A DNA stretch of 6,133 bases from an uncultured Clostridia bacterium. GTDB lineage: Bacteria > Bacillota_I > Bacilli_A > RF39 > UBA660. Made by a program: the position numbers and the translations under genes. The notes beneath the pieces are model-generated. The model had not been told where the DNA came from. It ran no database searches and was given only the letters and a program-made list of their open reading frames with translations. This document shows positions 1-5,392 of this stretch, piece after piece. Each line of letters begins with the position of its first letter. Position 1 is the stretch's first letter. Where the stretch lies: the NCBI GenBank assembly GCA_948433815.1, contig CAOJDZ010000045.1, positions 1 to 6,133 on the forward strand, in the 5' to 3' direction.

Positions 1-179
1 ACTTTTTGTAAAAGACCTCTTTTAGAATGGAAATCATGAATGTGAACTTTTAAGTGTTCAGTAAGTTCTGTTATTTCTTCTGTAAGAATTGCTACTTGAA
101 CTTCTACACTTCCAGAATCATTTTTTCCTCTTCCATACTCTTTAACTAATTCACTTTTTCTTTCTTTTGTTAAAGCCAT
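1..179 (-). CDS. rpsO: Ribosomal protein S15 (N-terminal part, runs off the left edge)
   Basis: Small-subunit ribosomal protein that binds 16S rRNA and helps organise the platform of the 30S subunit. Reading the minus strand from the ATG at 179 gives [20 protein letters not shown] followed by [16 protein letters not shown] and a segment containing [12 protein letters not shown]. These are hallmark S15 features: the SxEVQVA...LT segment and the DxHSRRGL-type RNA-binding motif. About 59 of the usual 88-90 residues are present and the gene is cut by the window edge. The ATG is preceded by a good Shine-Dalgarno sequence (AAAGGAG, seven bases upstream). It has its own promoter and leader, and a terminator separates it from the bacteriocin genes upstream, so it is a housekeeping neighbour rather than part of that cluster. 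Confidence 0.96.
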   Translation of the reverse strand, partial: MALTKERKSELVKEYGRGKNDSGSVEVQVAILTEEITELTEHLKVHIHDFHSKRGLLQK

Positions 180-255
180 AAATATTCTCCTTTCTTAATT
201 ATCCGTTTAATCCTAGTAAAGAGTCGGAGACTTTCTAAACCAAGATAAAACTTAC
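180..255 (-). promoter_or_regulatory. rpsO 5' leader with possible S15 autoregulatory fold
   Basis: The untranslated leader can fold. AUCU..GUUUA (from 246 to 236) pairs with UAAAC.GGAU (209 to 201), enclosing a hairpin in which AAAGUC pairs with the GACUCUUU arm (234-218). It lies just upstream of the ribosome-binding site. Many bacteria repress rpsO by S15 binding such leader structures, so this is a reasonable candidate. I did not recognise a specific published leader class; the pairing is read by eye and the regulatory role is inferred from position. Confidence 0.4.
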
Positions 256-261
256 TACTTA

Positions 262-290
262 AGTATACGCCTAATTATGAGAAAAATCAA
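262..290 (-). promoter_or_regulatory. Sigma-70/SigA promoter for rpsO
   Basis: Minus strand: -35 TTGATT (290-285), spacer of exactly 17 bases, -10 TATACT (267-262). Transcription would start near 255, giving a leader of about 75 bases before the rpsO ATG. It sits directly downstream of the bacteriocin terminator, so rpsO is transcribed independently. Confidence 0.75.
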
Positions 291-301
291 TCTTTTATTT
301 A

Positions 302-333
302 TTATAAAAAGAAGCAAGATTAACTTGCCTCTT
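302..333 (-). terminator. Intrinsic terminator after the bacteriocin precursor genes
   Basis: Minus strand: arm AAGAGGCAAG (333-324), five-base loop, arm CTTGCTTCTT (318-309). This is a 10-bp stem with one G-U pair, followed by a T-rich tail. It begins three bases after the stop codon of the second precursor gene and closes the bacteriocin unit. Confidence 0.85.
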
Positions 334-335
334 AA

Positions 336-491
336 TTATCTACATAAAGTGCCGTTTTTATATCTTACTAAAGCTGAACCAATTCTTCTACCTATATCAT
401 AAATAGATGTTACTGATTTAACTATTGCATTTAGTACTGATGATGTAAAAGATACTCCTCCATATATATTTTTTAATTCATTTTTGTTCAT
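336..491 (-). CDS. Double-glycine bacteriocin-like precursor peptide, second of a pair
   Basis: A 51-residue peptide. The leader is MNKNELKNIYGG (12 residues), with Glu at -8, Leu at -7, Ile at -4 and Gly-Gly at -2/-1, the pattern recognised by C39 peptidases. The predicted mature peptide has 39 residues, begins VSFTSSVLNAIVKSV and ends IGSALVRYKNGTLCR. It is cationic (six Lys/Arg, one Asp), potentially amphipathic, with one GxxxG motif (GRRIG, mature residues 22-26) and a single Cys at mature position 38. The start is supported by AAAGGAG eight bases upstream. It lies 15 bases after the first precursor gene and directly before a terminator. Cleavage and export by the adjacent C39/ABC transporter is inferred from leader and context. 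I cannot name an exact bacteriocin family; a signalling peptide is the main alternative. Confidence 0.83.
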   Translation of the reverse strand: MNKNELKNIYGGVSFTSSVLNAIVKSVTSIYDIGRRIGSALVRYKNGTLCR

Positions 492-506
492 TTTAAATCT
501 CCTTTC

Positions 507-638
507 TTATTTCCCACATTTTACTGGATTTGCGATTCCATCTATCATCCCTAATATGAATGATACTGCTCCGCCTATTATTGCCCAGAAGCCCCAACCT
601 GCGCCGCCGACTACTTCTTTTAGTTCAATTTCGTTCAT
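507..638 (-). CDS. Double-glycine bacteriocin-like precursor peptide, first of a pair
   Basis: A 43-residue peptide. The leader is MNEIELKEVVGG (12 residues: Glu -8, Leu -7, Val -4, Gly-Gly). The predicted mature peptide has 31 residues, beginning AGWGFWAIIGGAVSF and ending DGIANPVKCGK. It is very hydrophobic and glycine-rich, with two Trp, a GxxxG motif (GMIDG, mature residues 18-22) and one Cys at mature position 29, as expected for a membrane-inserting class II bacteriocin. The ATG at 638 lies inside the 3' end of the exporter gene (stop at 625-627), and its Shine-Dalgarno GGAG is within the exporter's last codons, so translation is probably coupled. The core is richer in GC than its surroundings because of its Gly and Ala codons. 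It probably acts with the next peptide as a two-peptide bacteriocin; this is inferred from pairing and GxxxG motifs. Confidence 0.86.
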   Translation of the reverse strand: MNEIELKEVVGGAGWGFWAIIGGAVSFILGMIDGIANPVKCGK

Positions 639-2316
639 AGACTCTCCTTTCCATATTGTATATTTTTTTGAATAGTTCTTTTACTTCTTCTTTATGAGAT
701 ATATAGACAATAGTTTTATCTCTGTATTCATTTAAAATATTTTTCATTATTCTATTCTCTAAGTCAATATTCACTTCACTTAGAGCTTCATCAATAAAAA
801 TATAGCTTGAATCTTTTAAAAGTGCTCTTGCTAGAACTATTCTTTGGTACTCGCCACCACTAATATTAAATCCACTTTCTTCAATCAAGAAATCATCTCC
901 AAATTTTCTTGCATCTCTTAATTTATCTAACTCACATATTTTTAATACTTTCTCGTACTCATGTTCTTTAATATTTCTATTTAAAGTAATATTATATTTT
1001 AAAGTATTTGTAAATAATTTTTCATTTTGTCCAATATAGGTTATAGAGTTATTTAACACTTCTCTATTTATTATTTTTAATTCTTTGTTTCCTATTTGTA
1101 TGATACCTTTATAATTAGGAAGATATTTTAGTATTACTTTTAATAATGTGCTTTTACCACTTCCACTTTTGCCGGTTATTAATACTTTATCTTTTTCATT
1201 AATTAATAGTTTATCTACAAATATAGTTTTAGAATTACTATTATATTGAAATTGCAAATTTTTTAATAGAATACTTCCAGTTATTTTACTTTTAGTTATT
1301 ATTTCATTATCTTCTTCTATTAATATATTATTTACTTTACTTAAGTTTTTTAGAGTATAAGATATATCTATTTCTTTATCTAGTAAAGACTTAATAATAG
1401 TTATAAAATAACTTATTATCATATAGAGTAACATTAGGTCTCCTATAGTCATTAAATTCTTTTGCACCATAGTAACACCTATAGAAAGTAATATTATTAA
1501 TCCTATGTCATATGTAATATTTTTTAAAAAGTGTTGTATGTTGTACGAAAAACTTAAATTTTTATTTAGATTACTTGTGTTCTTATAAGAATTATATAAT
1601 TCCTTTAATTTTCTATCTTTTATGTTTAGATTTCTAATACTTTCTAAAGCTTCAATAGATTCAATTAAATTATGATTATAGATTCCTTTACTCTCTTGAA
1701 TTAATCTAATGTTTGTACTAAATTTGTTTTTAAATAATTTAACTATAATTATATATAGTGTTAATATTAGAATTGTTACTATAGTTAATTGCTTATTTAA
1801 AATAAACATTAGAATAAATGAAATCATTACTAATAAAATATTCACAAATGTATTCAATATAAGGTTAGATAATAATTCTCTTAGAGAATCTAAGTCCTCT
1901 AGTCTACTTGTTATTTCTCCAGTAGATTTATTTTTGAAGTAGCAGTATGGAAGGCAAAAAAGTCTTTTTAGTGTTTCTTTATTAATTAACAGTTCTATCT
2001 TTTGGTTTACTTTAATTGATAATTTGTTTCTAAGGTATATGAATGAGTTTTTGATAATAATGAAAAGTGTGAATATTAATAAGTATTTATAAAGTATATT
2101 TGTAGATGTTATTTTTCCGTCAATTATTACTTTATAGTATATTGTGTCTAGTAAACCAAAAATGAATGTAATTAGAGTCAATAGAGATAATATTATTATG
2201 ATTTTTTTATCTTTTAAAAGTGAAGTAAATATCAGTTTAAGTAATTTATTATCTTTTCTTTCTTTTGGTAATTCTTTTACTTTTGAGAAAAACAGAAGTG
2301 TTCCTAGATAATTTTT
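625..2316 (-). CDS. Bacteriocin ABC exporter, membrane and ATPase part (separated from its C39 domain by a frameshift)
   Basis: This is the membrane and nucleotide-binding portion of a peptidase-containing ABC transporter that would export the two peptides across the membrane. Reading -1 from the peptidase frame gives NYLGTLLFFSKVKELPKERK, the usual linker after a C39 domain. About six hydrophobic segments follow, then an ATPase domain. Counting the TTG at 2181 as residue 1, the ATPase has Walker A GKSGSGKST (337-345), Q-loop Q385, signature SGGEYQR (441-447), Walker B IFIDEA with D464/E465, and switch His496. No convincing separate start exists: the TTG lies inside the first membrane segment, has no clear ribosome-binding site, and the first ATG codons come far later. 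The open frame begins right at the A-run, so this is best read as the second part of one protein of about 688 residues (start 2690), a normal exporter length. It ends overlapping the first precursor gene. Confidence 0.9.
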   Translation of the reverse strand, partial: KNYLGTLLFFSKVKELPKERKDNKLLKLIFTSLLKDKKIIIILSLLTLITFIFGLLDTIYYKVIIDGKITSTNILYKYLLIFTLFIIIKNSFIYLRNKLSIKVNQKIELLINKETLKRLFCLPYCYFKNKSTGEITSRLEDLDSLRELLSNLILNTFVNILLVMISFILMFILNKQLTIVTILILTLYIIIVKLFKNKFSTNIRLIQESKGIYNHNLIESIEALESIRNLNIKDRKLKELYNSYKNTSNLNKNLSFSYNIQHFLKNITYDIGLIILLSIGVTMVQKNLMTIGDLMLLYMIISYFITIIKSLLDKEIDISYTLKNLSKVNNILIEEDNEIITKSKITGSILLKNLQFQYNSNSKTIFVDKLLINEKDKVLITGKSGSGKSTLLKVILKYLPNYKGIIQIGNKELKIINREVLNNSITYIGQNEKLFTNTLKYNITLNRNIKEHEYEKVLKICELDKLRDARKFGDDFLIEESGFNISGGEYQRIVLARALLKDSSYIFIDEALSEVNIDLENRIMKNILNEYRDKTIVYISHKEEVKELFKKIYNMERRVYERN

Positions 2317-2690
2317 TCAAAGTTTTTAAAAGATACTCTCATGTATCCAATAGATGGATCCATAATTTCAAATTCTTTTTTGTCATTATTAATTTTATAT
2401 ATAACAACAAAATGATACATATTATCTTTTTTTATGTGTGCGATTACTGGTAATAGTTTTTCATTCTTATTTATATCAGCAAAACTTACCTTCCTGCCAT
2501 AAGAGTGAAATCCTATTTCTTTGCTGCCTTCAATTAAATCATAAGCATTAGTTCCTCCTTTGGTTGTATTTATTATTTCTCTAACGCTTTCTAGATTTAA
2601 ATATCCACCATAATATTTGATGATAGATAATAACGCAGCTGCTGCACAGTCATAATGACCCTCTTGTAAAACCACTAAATTTCGTTTCAT
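2304..2690 (-). CDS. C39 peptidase domain of the bacteriocin exporter (first part of a frameshifted gene)
   Basis: Cysteine protease domain that removes double-glycine leaders on the cytoplasmic side during export. From the ATG at 2690: MKRNLVVLQEGHYDCAAAAL, with oxyanion-hole Gln9 and nucleophile Cys15. His93 (YHFVVIY) and Asp111 (MDPSIGYM) complete the catalytic set, so the domain looks active. I chose 2690 over the upstream ATG at 2723 because AGGAGG lies eight bases before it and homologues start just ahead of the QxxxxDC motif; the upstream ATG lacks a ribosome-binding site. The frame stops (TAG, 2304-2306) at 128 residues, in the middle of the usual linker. A shift of -1 at the preceding six-A run (2312-2317) joins it perfectly to the ABC transporter. 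It is therefore the first part of a frameshifted gene: decayed, programmed, or a sequencing error. A free C39 protein is possible but less likely. Confidence 0.9.
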   Translation of the reverse strand: MKRNLVVLQEGHYDCAAAALLSIIKYYGGYLNLESVREIINTTKGGTNAYDLIEGSKEIGFHSYGRKVSFADINKNEKLLPVIAHIKKDNMYHFVVIYKINNDKKEFEIMDPSIGYMRVSFKNFEKII

Positions 2691-2750
2691 CTTTTTTGCC
2701 CTCCTAATACCTTTATACGACATAAAAGTATTAAAACGCTTTTTATTTCT

Positions 2751-2785
2751 ATTTTACACTTTTTGTTTACATAGAAAAATGTAAA
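2751..2785 (-). promoter_or_regulatory. Candidate regulated promoter of the exporter/bacteriocin unit, with a perfect inverted repeat
   Basis: The short gap upstream of the exporter gene contains the perfect inverted repeat TTTACAT-N6-ATGTAAA (2766-2785). On the minus strand a -10-like TAAAAT (2756-2751) lies 17 bases from a poor -35 (TTTTTC, 2779-2774) that falls inside the repeat. A weak -35 overlapped by a palindrome is typical of a regulated promoter, so the repeat may be an operator. The assignment is inference; no regulator gene is in the window. Confidence 0.35.
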
Positions 2786-2787
2786 GA

Positions 2788-2810
2788 AAAAGTAACCTAA
2801 AGTTACTTTT
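2788..2810 (-). terminator. Intrinsic terminator at the end of the ATP-grasp gene
   Basis: Minus strand: arm AAAAGTAAC (2810-2802), loop TTTAG, arm GTTACTTTT (2796-2788), then TTTCTTT-like T-rich sequence. The nine-bp stem is A/T-heavy, and the stop codon of the ligase gene lies inside its first arm. It probably separates the ligase from the bacteriocin genes, though read-through is possible with so weak a stem. Confidence 0.6.
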
Positions 2811-4035
2811 CTACAAAATAGTCCATATATTGTTTTATTTTAGATAAATACATTCTTCCAATTTTAATAGATCTTTTTATGTTTGTATCTTTTTTATACT
2901 TTAATGTATGAACAACTTTTTTCTTTTTTATTAAATCTCTTACTTCTTTATTTACTTTTTTATTTTTTATATGTTTTTTTGCTACATATTCAGGGATATT
3001 TAACCATAAAATCTTTTCAGTTGGATATTTTATTTTGTCATTTTTCTTATTATATATTAAATCATCTACTAAGAGTTCAGCTAGATTAATGCCAGACTCG
3101 TTTACAAAAAATGAACTTCTTCCTTGTCTATAGTTTATTTCAAATACAAAATATTCTTTTTTATTTATATCATACTTTAGATCAAAGTTAGAAAATCCTT
3201 TATATTTAATATTCTCTAAAAATGAAGAAATACTTTTAAATAAATCATTGTATCCAGGTTCAGAAATAATAGCAGCATAGTTACCCATAACACTAGGCAA
3301 ATACTCTTCTAATACGGCTCTTCCTAAGGCCATAGCTACGACTTTACCATTTTTATCACTGTAACAATTAATTACAACGTTATTAGTATCGTCTCCTTCA
3401 ACAAATTCTTGTATTATAAGATTATCTTTGTATGAAGACTTATCAATATTTGATATAGTTCTTTTTAATTCTTCTTCACTATTAATAATAAATACTTTTT
3501 TCTTTCCTTCAAAAGAAGCATGCAGATATTCGCTAGAATTAGAATTATTTGGTTTTAGAATTATAGGATATTTAAATTTAACTTTAGTATGTGCTTCTTT
3601 TCTTTCATTTAGTTTGACTATAATAGTCTTAGGATATTTTAAATTATATTTTTCACATAATTCGTAAAATTTATCTTTAGTAATAAAGCTTTGTAATAAA
3701 CTATAATCATTCCATCTATTCTCAAAAATTAGTTCAAGTTCTTTTTTATGTTTAATACATATTTCCATATACCAGTCTGAACATGGTATTAAAATTAATT
3801 TATTATATGATTCTTTTAATCTATTTCCTACTTTTTTAATATTTTCAATACATAATTCTTCTTTATCAAAGTTTTCAAATTTTTCTATTTCTACTATCTT
3901 ACTATATTCTGTAGGATAAAGTTGTTTATTACATAGAAGTAATGGTTTTACGTGATATTTTTCATAAATACTTCTAGACATTCCATATGCATTATCATCG
4001 CTTCCTAATATTATAAATTTAAATTCTTCTTTCAT
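2803..4035 (-). CDS. ATP-grasp ligase, D-aspartate ligase-like (cell-wall cross-bridge)
   Basis: A 410-residue ATP-grasp carboxylate-amine ligase. It closely resembles, from memory, the D-aspartate ligase of Enterococcus faecium, which ligates D-Asp to the Lys side chain of the peptidoglycan stem peptide. Shared segments are the N-terminal ILGSDDNAYGMSRS, CEKYNLKYPKT, the ATP-grasp strand YPIILKPNNSN, QEFVEGDD, GFSNFDLKYD, and the C-terminal metal/ATP-binding FEINYRQGRSSFFV, whose Glu and Asn are the expected Mg ligands. The enterococcal enzyme is of similar length. The start has AAGGAG eight to nine bases upstream. The C-terminal tail is rich in Lys. It reads in the same direction as the bacteriocin genes but is separated from them by a terminator-like hairpin and a new promoter. 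No aspartate racemase is visible. The ATP-grasp assignment is firm; the D-Asp substrate is inferred, and another amino-acid ligase activity is possible. Confidence 0.88.
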   Translation of the reverse strand: MKEEFKFIILGSDDNAYGMSRSIYEKYHVKPLLLCNKQLYPTEYSKIVEIEKFENFDKEELCIENIKKVGNRLKESYNKLILIPCSDWYMEICIKHKKELELIFENRWNDYSLLQSFITKDKFYELCEKYNLKYPKTIIVKLNERKEAHTKVKFKYPIILKPNNSNSSEYLHASFEGKKKVFIINSEEELKRTISNIDKSSYKDNLIIQEFVEGDDTNNVVINCYSDKNGKVVAMALGRAVLEEYLPSVMGNYAAIISEPGYNDLFKSISSFLENIKYKGFSNFDLKYDINKKEYFVFEINYRQGRSSFFVNESGINLAELLVDDLIYNKKNDKIKYPTEKILWLNIPEYVAKKHIKNKKVNKEVRDLIKKKKVVHTLKYKKDTNIKRSIKIGRMYLSKIKQYMDYFVEK

Positions 4036-4050
4036 TTTATTACTCTCCTT

Positions 4051-4097
4051 ATATTAAGTTTACCTTAATATTTTATTTTTTTCTATAATTTTGTTAA
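4051..4097 (-). promoter_or_regulatory. Candidate promoter of the ATP-grasp gene with an overlapping inverted repeat
   Basis: Minus strand: -35 TTAACA (4097-4092), 16-base spacer, -10 TAAAAT (4075-4070). Directly downstream is the perfect inverted repeat ATATTAAG-N5-CTTAATAT (4051-4071), which covers the end of the -10 and the predicted start site and ends just before the ribosome-binding site. It could be a repressor operator or a 5' mRNA hairpin. In such AT-rich DNA the -35/-10 match is only moderately convincing. Confidence 0.4.
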
Positions 4098-4103
4098 AAA
4101 ATC

Positions 4104-4132
4104 TTGAATAAAAAATACTTTTATTGTATAAT
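4104..4132 (+). promoter_or_regulatory. Sigma-70/SigA promoter of the tRNA-Arg gene
   Basis: -35 TTGAAT (4104-4109), 17-base spacer, consensus -10 TATAAT (4127-4132). Transcription would start about 7-8 bases before the tRNA's first base. The -10 is perfect and the spacing optimal, as expected for a stable RNA gene. Confidence 0.8.
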
Positions 4133-4146
4133 CTATAAGTGTAGTT

Positions 4147-4223
<77 letters not shown>

Positions 4224-4234
4224 CTTAAAAATAT

Positions 4235-4260
4235 AAAACTCTTTTTTAAAGAGTTTTTTT
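4235..4260. terminator. Bidirectional terminator between tRNA-Arg and the GerMN gene
   Basis: Arms AAAACTCTTT (4235-4244) and AAAGAGTTTT (4248-4257) form a perfect 10-bp stem with a three-base loop, followed by T residues on the plus strand. On the minus strand a T-rich tail also follows, and the hairpin begins a few bases after the GerMN stop codon. It therefore probably ends transcription from both convergent genes. Confidence 0.85.
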
Positions 4261-4262
4261 GT

Positions 4263-5201
4263 TTAGTCAAATACTAGTATTTCTTTATCGTCTACATAAA
4301 ATGATACTTTTGATACATCATAATTTTCTAGTACACTCATTCCTATAGTATAAGATACTTCTTCTAATATATTTTGGTCGTATATTGAATCAAAGATTTT
4401 ATCATTAAACGTTAATGTCATAACATCACTTATCATTTCGTATTTTTTTAGTTCTGCGCTGCTACTTAGGTAACTACTTAAATTGCTTTGATAAAGTAAA
4501 CTACTTTTTAATTCGTTAACTATTACTGTTATTTTTTCACTATTATCATTACTTACTTTTGTAACTGGAACATAATAAGTTAAATCATCATCATTTTTGC
4601 TCGTATAATATATAGTCGTTTTAGTAAGACCGTATAAACTATTGATATCATAATCTTTATTTATTCCATAACTTCTATCTAAAGGACTGTTTAAGAGCTT
4701 ATTAGAGTTAGGTAATCTTTCTAATATTTTACCATCTACTTTTATTATCACTTTTTTTATTTCTCTATCACTAGTTAGCGTAAATATGATAGCTTCTATT
4801 AATTTTTCTTCATCAGTTACACTTATATTTAATAATTCTTTAGAAAAATCTACTGTGCATGTGTCATTTTCAACTGTTAAAGAATTTATGACTGTATTTT
4901 TAGGAATTATTGTTTTAAATCCTTTAGGGATTTTATCTAAATTTTTTTCATTATCAGTAATTATTTCTAGTTTTTCTTTTAATTTTTTTTCAGTTTCAGT
5001 TTCTTTAACTACTACATCCACTTCTCCTATGTAATTATAAGAATCTAAAAGGTAAACTGGTCCATAATTATCTTCATCAATATATGATATATTTTTATTT
5101 AATTCTAAATTATCTCCTCCTGGGAATAAATATAAAAGTCCTATTACGAATAAAGCACTTGTAGTTACTGCGATTTTTCTAAGTCCTAATTTTTTTAACA
5201 T
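4263..5201 (-). CDS. Membrane-anchored protein with two GerMN domains
   Basis: A 312-residue protein with one N-terminal hydrophobic segment (residues about 9-27, after MLKKLGLRKIA) and an extracytoplasmic remainder. Two tandem GerMN-like repeats follow. The first has the typical NSLTVENDTCTVDFSKELL, a helix with EEKLIEAIIFTLTS, then KKVIIKVDGK. The second, more diverged, has EMISDVMTLTFNDKIFDS, EEVSYTIGMSVLENYDVSKV and SFYVDDKE. In sporulating Bacillus, GerM is a lipoprotein of similar architecture acting in spore cortex formation and germination; GerMN domains also occur in non-sporulating species, so the role here is unknown. There is no lipobox Cys after the hydrophobic segment, so it is probably an uncleaved membrane anchor. 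I prefer ATG 5201, with GAGG five to six bases upstream, over the in-frame GTG at 5207, which falls within that ribosome-binding region. It is monocistronic and ends at the bidirectional terminator. Confidence 0.85.
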   Translation of the reverse strand: MLKKLGLRKIAVTTSALFVIGLLYLFPGGDNLELNKNISYIDEDNYGPVYLLDSYNYIGEVDVVVKETETEKKLKEKLEIITDNEKNLDKIPKGFKTIIPKNTVINSLTVENDTCTVDFSKELLNISVTDEEKLIEAIIFTLTSDREIKKVIIKVDGKILERLPNSNKLLNSPLDRSYGINKDYDINSLYGLTKTTIYYTSKNDDDLTYYVPVTKVSNDNSEKITVIVNELKSSLLYQSNLSSYLSSSAELKKYEMISDVMTLTFNDKIFDSIYDQNILEEVSYTIGMSVLENYDVSKVSFYVDDKEILVFD

Positions 5202-5304
5202 AAGCACCTCGCCTTCGATTAAATATATGAAATAATATTATATAAATGACTAATATTATTTTAATTTTGTTGGGATTATTAAGTAATAATATTATGTAGT
5301 TAAC

Positions 5305-5333
5305 ATATTATATATTAGTATTCATATAACCAA
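5305..5333 (-). promoter_or_regulatory. Weak candidate promoter for the GerMN gene
   Basis: Minus strand: -35 TTGGTT (5333-5328), 17-base spacer, -10 TAATAT (5310-5305). It lies in the divergent gap (5208-5357), which is extremely AT-rich and offers several -10-like sequences, including TATAAT nearer the gene. Nothing else recognisable was seen in that gap. Confidence 0.3.
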
Positions 5334-5386
5334 AGGACTTAATAAGGTCCTAAATGGTTGACAAATGTATATGAATATGGTAAAAT
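5334..5386 (+). promoter_or_regulatory. Strong promoter for the plus-strand structured RNA, with an upstream imperfect palindrome
   Basis: Consensus -35 TTGACA (5358-5363), 17-base spacer, -10 TAAAAT (5381-5386), so transcription should begin near 5392-5394. Directly upstream is an imperfect inverted repeat, AGGACTT-AAT-AAGGTCCT (5334-5351), which could be a regulator site or an older terminator arm. This is one of the best -35/-10 pairs in the window, yet no convincing protein gene follows it. Confidence 0.8.
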
Positions 5387-5392
5387 GTTATT

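Noticed and set aside
484..675. Plus-strand 63-codon frame opposite the precursor genes
   Set aside because: It is the antisense of two well-supported precursor genes, has no ribosome-binding site and has a proline-rich, non-protein-like composition.
2179..2181. TTG at 2181 as an independent start for the ABC transporter
   Set aside because: It falls in the middle of the first membrane segment, has no clear Shine-Dalgarno sequence, and the same frame continues upstream with a normal C39-to-ABC linker to the A-run.
2691..2723. Upstream ATG at 2723 as the start of the C39 peptidase gene (adds 11 residues)
   Set aside because: It has no ribosome-binding site, and the added residues are translated from the region holding the strong AGGAGG that serves the ATG at 2690.
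2883..3667. Plus-strand open frames opposite the ATP-grasp gene
   Set aside because: They are low-complexity antisense shadows of a strongly recognised enzyme; no ribosome-binding sites or family resemblance.
2803..4035. ATP-grasp gene as a graspetide (microviridin-type) modification enzyme acting on the two peptides
   Set aside because: Its motifs match D-aspartate-ligase-like enzymes along the whole length, and the precursors have plain double-glycine leaders without the repeated Thr/Ser-to-Asp/Glu core patterns of graspetides.
5205..5207. GTG at 5207 as the start of the GerMN protein
   Set aside because: The GTG is part of the GAGGTG ribosome-binding region for the ATG at 5201; the ATG start has sensible spacing.
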